A stretch of DNA of 9,745 nt from Aquificaceae bacterium (lineage in GTDB: Bacteria > Aquificota > Aquificia > Aquificales > Aquificaceae): the NCBI GenBank assembly GCA_015492115.1, contig WGFS01000178.1:1-9745 (forward strand), in the 5' to 3' direction. Under the pieces are notes generated by a model. That model was given only the letters and a program-made list of their open reading frames with translations, made no database searches and was not told where the DNA came from. Positions 1 to 5,721 of the stretch are shown piece by piece (the stretch's first letter is position 1; each line of letters begins with the position of its first letter). The translations under genes were made by a program, and so were the position numbers.

Positions 1-1959
1 TCCTTCATAGAACCCTTCAACGGTGCAGCTACAGGTGTGGGAGGGATAATAAGGGATGTGCTCTCTATGGGTGCCCGTCCGATAGCCCTTGCGGACTCTC
101 TCCGCTTTGGGGAGCTTACAGACCAGAGGACGAAGTTCCTCGTGAAGGGTGTGGTGAAGGGGATAAGCTCTTACGGGAACTCCATAGGTGTTCCAACGGT
201 TGCGGGAGAGACTTTCTTTGAAAACTCGTACAGGACAAACCCCCTGGTGAACGCCTTCTGTCTCGGTATTCTGCCTGCGAACAGGATGTACCGTGCGAGG
301 GCGAGCAGGGTTGGTCAGCTTCTATTTCTGATAGGCTCAACCACAGGGAGGGACGGCATCCACGGTGCTGTCATGGCTTCCGGGGAGTTTGGGGAGGATG
401 CGGAGGAGAAGAGACCCAACGTTCAGGTCGGAGACCCGTACTTCGGCAAGAAGTTGATAGAGGCTGTTCTTGAGGCGGTAGAGAGAGATCTCATTGTTGG
501 GATGCAGGATCTGGGTGCCGCTGGGCTTGCTGGCTCTGCATCGGAGCTCGCGAGCAAGTCCAACATGGGGGTTGAGCTCTACCTTGATAGAGTCCCTCTC
601 AGGGAAGAGGGTATGAACCCTTACGAGATACTCCTATCTGAGAGTCAGGAGAGGATGCTCCTCGTTATAGAGGAAGGGAGCCTGTCCGCTCTGGAGGAGC
701 TTGCGGAGAGATTTCACCTGAGCCATGCGGTTGTTGGGAAGACCACCGACGACAGGATGTTCAGAGCACTCTACGAGGGTGAAGTGGTCGCAGAGCTTCC
801 CGTGAGCCTGATAGTGGAAGAGTCGCCGGTTTACAGGAGACCCACAAAGGAACCCACGTATATAAAGGAGCTCAGAGAGTTTGAACAGAACCTCCTTCCG
901 GAGGTTGACCTCAAGGATGCGGTGTTCAAGCTCCTCTCCTCGCCAAACCTGTGTTCAAAAGCATGGGTTTTCACCCAGTACGACTATCAGGTAGGCACCA
1001 ACACGGTTATCAAGCCCGGTGGGGACTCAGCCCTCCTCAGGTTGAAGTGGGTTGAGAAGCCGGAGCTCCGCTCCGAGAAGGGGATAGCCATATCCGCGGA
1101 GGGGAACGGGAGGCTCGTCTTCCTTGACCCTTACGAGGGGGGCAAGTATGTGGTTGCGGAAGCGTGCAGGAACGTTGCCTGCAGTGGTGCAAGACCTCTC
1201 GCCATAACCGACTGTCTTAACTTCGGAAACCCGGAGAGACCGGAGATAATGTGGCAGTTCGTGAGGGCTGTTGAGGGAATGTCCGAAGCCTGCACGACCC
1301 TGAACGTCCCTGTGGTGAGCGGAAACGTGTCCCTATACAACGAGACCGTTGAGAGAGAGGAGGTCAGAAACATATACCCAACTCCCGTAGTCGTCTGTGT
1401 TGGAGTCCTTGACAACGCGGAGCGTTACGTTGACATATCCTACCCCTCAACGGGAGAACTCCTGCTCATAGGAGACCTGAACAGACCCTCCCGAATAGAC
1501 GGAAGTGAGTACCTCAAGGTCGTTCACGGGCTCGTTAAGGGAGAGGTGCCAAGGCTTGACCTGCAGAAGGAGAAGACCCTTATAAATGCGCTTGTAGAGC
1601 TCGTGCAGAACGACATGATTGAATCTGCTCATGACCTTTCTTCGGGGGGTCTCCTGATCAACGTCCTTGAGAGCCTTTTCCTCAGCAGGTTCGGTGCTGA
1701 ACTTGAGCTTTACTCCGACGAAAGGGCTGACATATTCCTCTTTGCGGAGATGCCTACACGCGTTGTTGTAAGCGTGAGCCCCTCCAGATCAGATCAGGTC
1801 AGGGACTTCCTTGAGGATAGGGGGTTGGACTGGATGTACATAGGCAAGGTCGTTCCAGACAGGGTGATAAAGGTCAACTACAACGGAGAGCTCATATTTG
1901 AAAGTCCCGTTGATACACTCAAGGAGGTATGGGAAAGATCCTTAGAGGAAACACTCTGA
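1..1959 (+). CDS. purL: Phosphoribosylformylglycinamidine synthase subunit PurL (3' part, 5' truncated by window edge)
   Basis: PurL is the synthetase subunit that converts formylglycinamide ribonucleotide to the amidine using ATP and ammonia from glutamine (fourth step of purine synthesis, cytoplasm). The frame is open from base 1, so a GTG at 37 is internal: the residues before it (IEPFNGAATGVGG) continue into IIRDVLSMGARPIALADSLRFG, a conserved PurL stretch. About 652 residues are visible. Small-type PurL proteins are usually 600-745 residues, so perhaps 80-90 N-terminal residues lie outside. Both halves of the internally duplicated AIR-synthase fold are present: the first with AAGLAGSASELASKSNMGVE (bases about 517-576), the second with ACSGARPLAITDCLNFGNPE and VVSGNVSLYNET. 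The glutaminase domain of the large E. coli-type enzyme is absent, so separate PurQ and PurS partners are expected elsewhere (inference from the family). The 3' end overlaps lspA by 31 nt. Confidence 0.95.
   Translation, partial: SFIEPFNGAATGVGGIIRDVLSMGARPIALADSLRFGELTDQRTKFLVKGVVKGISSYGNSIGVPTVAGETFFENSYRTNPLVNAFCLGILPANRMYRARASRVGQLLFLIGSTTGRDGIHGAVMASGEFGEDAEEKRPNVQVGDPYFGKKLIEAVLEAVERDLIVGMQDLGAAGLAGSASELASKSNMGVELYLDRVPLREEGMNPYEILLSESQERMLLVIEEGSLSALEELAERFHLSHAVVGKTTDDRMFRALYEGEVVAELPVSLIVEESPVYRRPTKEPTYIKELREFEQNLLPEVDLKDAVFKLLSSPNLCSKAWVFTQYDYQVGTNTVIKPGGDSALLRLKWVEKPELRSEKGIAISAEGNGRLVFLDPYEGGKYVVAEACRNVACSGARPLAITDCLNFGNPERPEIMWQFVRAVEGMSEACTTLNVPVVSGNVSLYNETVEREEVRNIYPTPVVVCVGVLDNAERYVDISYPSTGELLLIGDLNRPSRIDGSEYLKVVHGLVKGEVPRLDLQKEKTLINALVELVQNDMIESAHDLSSGGLLINVLESLFLSRFGAELELYSDERADIFLFAEMPTRVVVSVSPSRSDQVRDFLEDRGLDWMYIGKVVPDRVIKVNYNGELIFESPVDTLKEVWERSLEETL
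1921..1928 (+). promoter_or_regulatory. Unusually close Shine-Dalgarno sequence for lspA
   Basis: AAGGAGGT is a full match to the anti-Shine-Dalgarno end of 16S rRNA and lies inside the purL reading frame. It abuts the ATG at 1929 with no spacer (one base between GGAGG and ATG), where 5-9 nt is usual. Either initiation there is inefficient or the true lspA start lies a little downstream. It is the only ribosome-binding motif this strong near the start. Confidence 0.5.
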
Positions 1960-2399
1960 TATACATATACACACTGCTGAGTGTGGTCTTCTTAGACCTT
2001 TTCACCAAAAATCTGGCGGAGGAGTTTCTCTCCAAAAGGAGCTACGACCCCCTACCCTTTCTGAAGCTCTTTCTCATATACAACAGGGGAGCTGCCTTCG
2101 GCATATTCGCGGACACACCTGACTGGCTGAGACTTCCCCTCCTGATCCTGACACCGGTGGTCGCCTTTGTGATCACCTACGTATATTCAAGGAAGAACGG
2201 AAACCCGTTGCTGGCTGGAGTTATGGGGCTCATAGCAGGTGGTGCTCTTGGAAATCTCTACGACAGACTCTTCCTTGGAAAGGTAAGAGACTTCATCCAC
2301 CTCCACATAGGCGAACACTACTGGCCAGCCTTCAACTTTGCGGATGCGTCCATAACGATGGCGATAGTTCTTCTAATCCTGGGTCGGTTAAGGAAGTAA
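1929..2399 (+). CDS. lspA: Lipoprotein signal peptidase (signal peptidase II)
   Basis: LspA is an inner-membrane aspartyl protease that cuts the signal peptide from diacylglyceryl-modified prolipoproteins at the lipobox Cys. The 156-residue protein has the usual family length and four hydrophobic segments (about 10-27, 66-86, 93-112 and 140-153). Family motifs are all present: YNRGAAFGIF (51-60), GGALGNLYDR (104-113), RDFI with catalytic Asp121, and PAFNFADASI (133-142) with catalytic Asp139; these two Asp match the known catalytic pair. It starts inside purL (31-nt overlap), suggesting translational coupling, although purine synthesis and lipoprotein processing are unrelated. The start is uncertain: the ATG at 1929 touches the Shine-Dalgarno sequence. 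A CTG at 1956 preceded by AGAGGA is a possible alternative, while the GTG at 1983 would delete most of TM1. I keep 1929 because TM1 then has a normal cytoplasmic lead. Confidence 0.95.
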   Translation: MGKILRGNTLIYIYTLLSVVFLDLFTKNLAEEFLSKRSYDPLPFLKLFLIYNRGAAFGIFADTPDWLRLPLLILTPVVAFVITYVYSRKNGNPLLAGVMGLIAGGALGNLYDRLFLGKVRDFIHLHIGEHYWPAFNFADASITMAIVLLILGRLRK

Positions 2400-2408
2400 T
2401 ATAAACCT

Positions 2409-2933
2409 ATGGGTTTCGTTTACATGACCTCCTTCGGAGGTATTGAGAACAGACTCCTCATAGCGTCAGCAAGGAACGTAAAAGACACCTTCGGTCTTGA
2501 TGTGCGTATATCAAGCGTCCCCTTTCCCCCGAGGCTCGGGCTGAACCCTGTCAGGAACCAGTTTCATGCGGGAACGGTGCTCTCCTACCTGAAGCAGTTT
2601 TCCTTCCCGGAGCTGGTTCGTATGCTCGCTGTGGTTGAGTTTGACCTCTACGAAGAGGGGCTCAACTTCGTATTTGGAGAGGCTGAGCTTGGTGGAAGGA
2701 ATGCGGTCGTGAGCGTTTACAGGCTCAGACACCCAAACGAGAAAGTTACCTTTGAGAGAACCTTCAAGGAGGTGAACCACGAGCTCGGGCATACCTTCGG
2801 TCTGACCCACTGCACTGATCCAAAGTGCGTTATGAGCTTCTCCAACTCCCTCGCAGACGTGGACAGAAAGACAAGGTTCTTTTGTGAGAACTGTAGCAGA
2901 AAGCTCGCCTCAGCCCTTACCCCTTACAGATAG
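2409..2933 (+). CDS. amzA: Archaemetzincin-type zinc metallopeptidase
   Basis: This is a 174-residue soluble protein with the archaemetzincin signature. The metzincin zinc motif is HELGHTFGLTH (His124, Glu125, His128, Gly131, His134), followed at once by Cys135, then Cys140, Met142 (the metzincin Met-turn) and a CxxC at 159-162. The four Cys are expected to hold a second, structural zinc. The upstream GLNFVFGEAELGGRNAVVSVYRL (84-106) is also typical of the family. No signal peptide or membrane segment is seen, so it should be cytoplasmic. The family is common in archaea and animals but patchy in bacteria; physiological substrates are poorly known. Met142 to Cys159 leaves 16 intervening residues, one fewer than the 17 I recall for the family consensus. 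The gene follows lspA by 9 nt; AAGGAAG ending 12 nt before the ATG overlaps the lspA stop. Its 3' end overlaps the convergent transporter gene by 24 bp. Confidence 0.9.
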   Translation: MGFVYMTSFGGIENRLLIASARNVKDTFGLDVRISSVPFPPRLGLNPVRNQFHAGTVLSYLKQFSFPELVRMLAVVEFDLYEEGLNFVFGEAELGGRNAVVSVYRLRHPNEKVTFERTFKEVNHELGHTFGLTHCTDPKCVMSFSNSLADVDRKTRFFCENCSRKLASALTPYR

Positions 2934-4079
2934 TATCCAGGGGCTTACGGTTAAGAGCCATAGTATGGACAAAAGGAGGTTGAAGCCCAGCATGTAAACA
3001 GTCCCGAACTTCAGGAATACACCCCCGAGGGCTCCTCCAAAGAACGCTCCTATGAACTGGCTGGTGTTGTAAACGCCAACCGCCAGCCCCCTGGTGTCCT
3101 TGTGAGACAGCTTTGTCAGAAGAGAGGGCATTATCGGCTCAAGGAGATGAAACCCTATGAAGTACAGCAGTAGGAGGAGAACCACACCCAGGAAGCCCTT
3201 TATGAGAAGATGGCTTGCGAACCCGAGCCCTATTAGGGCTATACCGCTCAGAAAGACCTCCCTTATCCTGCCCCTCTTTTCAGCCAGTATGGTTGATGGA
3301 ACCATTATCGCTATGGACACGAGTATTATGGGAAGGTAGAGCTTCCAGTGCTCGGGTTTTGGAAAGTCGTACCTGTGTATCAGCTCTATAGGGATCACCG
3401 TAAATATGGAGACCAGAAGAGCGTGAAGGAGACCAACGGAGAGGGTCAGCATCAGCTGACCCCTGTCCCTCATCACCATGGATATGTTTTTCAGGGATGG
3501 TTCTATCTCCTTGTGGTGCTTCTCGGGTTCCCTTATGAAGAAAAGTATGTAGAGCATGGCGACTGTGGACAGAAAGGCTGTCAGATAGAAGATAAAGGGA
3601 ACTCCAAGCTTACCTGCCAGTATTGGAGCGACCGTTATGCTGAAGGCAAAGACCATGCCCACGGATGCACCTATTTGGGCGAATGCCCTCGTCCTGACTT
3701 CCTCCCTTATCAGATCCGCAGCGAGCGATATCGCCGCCGATGATATGGCTCCTCCCCCCTGAATCAGCCTCGCTATGATCATGCTCCATATGTTGGATGC
3801 CAGACCACCCATTATGCTTCCGATCACGTAGGCTATGAAGCCAAAAGTTATGACAGGCTTTCTGCCGAACTTATCGGAGAAGTACCCAAAGGGTATCTGG
3901 AGTATAGCCTGGGTAAGACCGTATATTCCCACCGCTATACCTGTGAGTATGGGGGTGCTCCCGTTGAGGTGCTTGACGTAAGGAGAGAGAACTGGAAGGA
4001 GTAAGAAGAGTCCGAGCATACGGGCAACAACTGCAAAGGTTATGCCAGCAAGGGTTTTCTTTTCTTCAGGGGTAAACAT
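2910..4079 (-). CDS. YajR-like MFS transporter (DHA1 type), no C-terminal YAM domain
   Basis: This is a 389-residue integral membrane protein with about 12 hydrophobic segments, a major facilitator superfamily secondary transporter probably working as a proton-coupled exporter. MFS motif A is GYFSDKFGRK (65-74) and a motif-B-like segment is RLIQGGGAISSAA (104-116). From memory, the N-terminal half resembles E. coli YajR closely: MLGLFLLLPVL, GIAVGIYGLTQAILQIPFG and the ADLIREEVRT loop all have clear counterparts, and the N-termini align, which supports the ATG at 4079. YajR carries an extra cytoplasmic ferredoxin-like YAM domain after TM12, but this protein ends about a dozen residues after TM12 and the next bases are the amzA 3' end. 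The substrate is unknown. It is the last gene of the minus-strand run, 18 nt after the GTPase gene, and has no Shine-Dalgarno sequence; an inverted repeat with a TATAAT lies directly upstream. Confidence 0.88.
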   Translation of the reverse strand: MFTPEEKKTLAGITFAVVARMLGLFLLLPVLSPYVKHLNGSTPILTGIAVGIYGLTQAILQIPFGYFSDKFGRKPVITFGFIAYVIGSIMGGLASNIWSMIIARLIQGGGAISSAAISLAADLIREEVRTRAFAQIGASVGMVFAFSITVAPILAGKLGVPFIFYLTAFLSTVAMLYILFFIREPEKHHKEIEPSLKNISMVMRDRGQLMLTLSVGLLHALLVSIFTVIPIELIHRYDFPKPEHWKLYLPIILVSIAIMVPSTILAEKRGRIREVFLSGIALIGLGFASHLLIKGFLGVVLLLLLYFIGFHLLEPIMPSLLTKLSHKDTRGLAVGVYNTSQFIGAFFGGALGGVFLKFGTVYMLGFNLLLSILWLLTVSPWILSVRGKG

Positions 4080-4080
4080 G

Positions 4081-4099
4081 GAGAATATTATATATTCTC
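4081..4099 (-). promoter_or_regulatory. Inverted repeat enclosing a -10-like TATAAT before the MFS gene
   Basis: The plus strand reads GAGAATAT-TAT-ATATTCTC, perfect 8-bp arms around a 3-bp centre. It ends one base before the MFS start codon and touches the stop codon of the GTPase gene. On the minus strand it contains TATAAT (4092 to 4087) seven bases upstream of the ATG, so a transcript starting at the ATG would be leaderless. No good -35 hexamer is seen 16-18 bp upstream. It may be a promoter with an operator, or merely an AT-rich gap; function is inferred, symmetry is observed. Confidence 0.4.
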
Positions 4100-4649
4100 A
4101 GGAGCTCTCTAAGCTGTATCTGATAATCTCTAAGAGGGTTAGTAAAGTCTTCTTAACGTCCTCCTTATCTTTGGCGGAGAGGGGTATGACAGGTATTCCC
4201 TCGTCCTCCGTTATGTCAAGGGCAAACTTGACGTCCTCAGGAGACCAGGCGTTTGGCAGGTCCTGTTTGTTGGCACCCACGACCACAGGCACGGGGAACC
4301 TTGACTGGAAGAAGTTTATTATCCTCCTCGCTTCATGGAAGGTCTTCGGGTCTGTGCTGTCAACGAGCACTATTATCCCGAGGGCTCCTTCACCGAGTAT
4401 CTCCCACATGAAGTCAAACCTTGACTGCCCGGGAGTCCCGAAGAGGTATAGCTCATGCTCATCGTCTATGCGTATCTTCCCGAAGTCCATGGCGACGGTG
4501 GTGTAGTCCTTGACGTTCTTTTCAACCGCACCGGAGGTCTTTCTCTCGGTAGCGACGGTCTTTATCTCGCTCACCGTATTTATGAACTGGGTCTTGCCCG
4601 CCGCAAAGGGACCCGCGACCACGATCTTTATCTTCTTCAGCTCCTTCAT
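4098..4649 (-). CDS. Small Ras-like GTPase, MglA/CvnD type
   Basis: This 183-residue soluble GTP-binding protein is of the bacterial Ras-like group that partners Roadblock proteins (MglA in Myxococcus, CvnD in Streptomyces conservons). The G-box motifs are visible in order: G1/Walker A GPFAAGKT (13-20), a switch I region with YTTVAMDFG (49-57), G3 as LFGTPGQ (69-75), G4 NKQD (127-130) and G5 SAK (158-160). In G3 the Asp of Ras DxxGQ is Gly71, while Pro73 and Gln75 are kept; this is typical for this subfamily rather than a sign of decay. FGTPGQxRFxFMW followed by GALGIIVLVDS matches the CvnD-like type. It probably cycles between GTP and GDP states and is controlled by the Roadblock protein at 5353-5706. 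It lies 7 nt after the PATAN gene, with AGGTGGGG just before the start. No lipid anchor or TM segment is seen, so membrane contact, if any, would be through a partner. Confidence 0.9.
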   Translation of the reverse strand: MKELKKIKIVVAGPFAAGKTQFINTVSEIKTVATERKTSGAVEKNVKDYTTVAMDFGKIRIDDEHELYLFGTPGQSRFDFMWEILGEGALGIIVLVDSTDPKTFHEARRIINFFQSRFPVPVVVGANKQDLPNAWSPEDVKFALDITEDEGIPVIPLSAKDKEDVKKTLLTLLEIIRYSLESS

Positions 4650-4656
4650 GCCCCAC

Positions 4657-5349
4657 CTACAGCTGCTTAATTTTCTCTATTATCTTTGCAAGGAGGTCAA
4701 GTGTTATAGAGGGCTTCTGAACTCTCTCCCTTCTCTTCCTCCTTATTATCCCCGCTGCAAGAAAGCCGTACAGAGCCCTGTCTACGGTAAGTCTGTCAAG
4801 TCCAGATTCCTTCCTTATGTCCGCGACTGTCCTGTTCCCGTTCACCAGCGACAGCACCTTCTTCTCCTCCTCCGTCAGGTTAACCTTGGCAACCTTCTCG
4901 TCCGCATCTGGAGCCTTCTCAAAGATCAGGAGTTCATCGGATATCTTCCTCTCAACCTCCTCATCCGTGAGGGAGCGGGAAGCCCTAATTATGAGCTCTT
5001 CCACCGGATAGCGGATGGGGACATCGCTGTCGTACTTTATGAATCCGGGGGTGAACGAGAATATCCCCTCCTTCTGCTCAAGACGTGGCAGGAAGAATCG
5101 CTCAATCGTTTTGTGTATATCTTCCTTCTTGATCCTTAGCTTGTTTATCAGCTGTTCAAAGTTCCTATCCGTATATACCCTGAAGACCTTGTCAACGGGT
5201 CTCGCAAAGATAACCTCTCCATCTTTGACGTAGTAAGCGACTATCATGTCCTTCCACTCTACCAGGAGAACACCACTCTTCTTGTCCTTTGCGAGAACCT
5301 GAAGTATGTCCGCAAAGCTGAAAGTGGTTAAATCTCCCGTCAGAGCCAT
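4657..5349 (-). CDS. PATAN (DUF4388) domain protein with C-terminal winged-helix-like domain
   Basis: This is a 230-residue soluble protein. The N-terminus (about 1-125) is a PATAN/DUF4388 domain: ALTGDLTTFSFADILQVLAKDKKSGVL (2-28), the DGEVIFARPVD strand-turn (43-53) and EGIFSFTPG (94-102) are the family hallmarks. A charged linker follows (about 126-156). Residues 158-205 (LTEEEKKVLSLVNGNRTVADIRKESGLDRLTVDRALYGFLAAGIIRR) look like a winged helix-turn-helix, followed by a very basic patch RRKRRERV (203-210) and a helical tail. PATAN domains are protein-interaction modules found in bacterial signalling proteins, such as cyanobacterial phototaxis response regulators; the winged-helix part could bind DNA or another protein. 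Three bases separate it from the Roadblock gene upstream, so translation is probably coupled. Its direct role is unknown; in context it is a likely effector or adaptor of the GTPase. Confidence 0.85.
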   Translation of the reverse strand: MALTGDLTTFSFADILQVLAKDKKSGVLLVEWKDMIVAYYVKDGEVIFARPVDKVFRVYTDRNFEQLINKLRIKKEDIHKTIERFFLPRLEQKEGIFSFTPGFIKYDSDVPIRYPVEELIIRASRSLTDEEVERKISDELLIFEKAPDADEKVAKVNLTEEEKKVLSLVNGNRTVADIRKESGLDRLTVDRALYGFLAAGIIRRKRRERVQKPSITLDLLAKIIEKIKQL

Positions 5350-5352
5350 CTA

Positions 5353-5706
5353 TTAACCTATCGCCTCCTTGAGCTGGTCTTGGGCTTTCCTAATTTCCAT
5401 AAGCAGGAGACCCAACTTTGCAGCGTTGCTCGCGAGAACTGTAAGAACCGCATCCTGTCCTATCCCCGTAAGAACTATGTATCCTTCCTCTCCCTTTATG
5501 GTTATCTGCTCAAGGGTTCCCTGTAGCTCCTCTGTAACCTTTTCACCCAGCGAGAGGATCGCCGCGCTCATGGCCGCAACCCTGTCCTCCTCTATGCCGG
5601 GCTTGAGCACCGCGGATATGGGGAGACCATCGGCACTTACGAGAACAGCACCTTCCAGACCTGAGCTCTTGATCAGTTCCTGCAAGACCTTCTCGTACTT
5701 ATCCAT
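5353..5706 (-). CDS. Roadblock/LC7 domain protein (MglB-like)
   Basis: This 117-residue protein is a single Roadblock/LC7 domain over its full length. Supporting motifs are an N-terminal helix, GLEGAVLVSADGLPIS (16-31), the amphipathic helix around VAAMSAAILSLGEKVTEEL (43-61), the strand pair EQITIKGEEGYIVLTGIGQDAVLTVLA (66-92) and the final helix LGLLLMEIRKAQDQLKEAI. Such proteins dimerise and bind small Ras-like GTPases; MglB is the GTPase-activating protein of MglA and CvnB plays the matching part in conservons. The GTPase two genes downstream is the obvious partner (inference from context). AAGGAGG lies 10 nt before the ATG at 5706. The gap to the upstream coiled-coil gene is 15 nt and to the PATAN gene 3 nt. 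Confidence 0.92.
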   Translation of the reverse strand: MDKYEKVLQELIKSSGLEGAVLVSADGLPISAVLKPGIEEDRVAAMSAAILSLGEKVTEELQGTLEQITIKGEEGYIVLTGIGQDAVLTVLASNAAKLGLLLMEIRKAQDQLKEAIG

Positions 5707-5721
5707 ATCTTATAACCCTCC

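Noticed and set aside
37..39. GTG as the start of purL
   Set aside because: The frame is open to base 1 and the residues before the GTG match conserved PurL sequence, so the gene is cut by the window edge.
2876..2891. Hairpin GTTCT-6 nt-AGAAC near the convergent gene ends, as a terminator for the MFS gene
   Set aside because: The stem is only 5 bp, lies inside the amzA coding region, and is not followed by a T run on either strand.
3348..3743. Plus-strand open frame within the MFS transporter
   Set aside because: Low-complexity composition without motifs, antisense to a well-supported 12-TM protein.
4510..5139. Long open frame on the plus strand, opposite the GTPase and PATAN genes
   Set aside because: It lies antisense to two genes with clear domains, has no recognisable motif, and spans their junction as an out-of-frame shadow.
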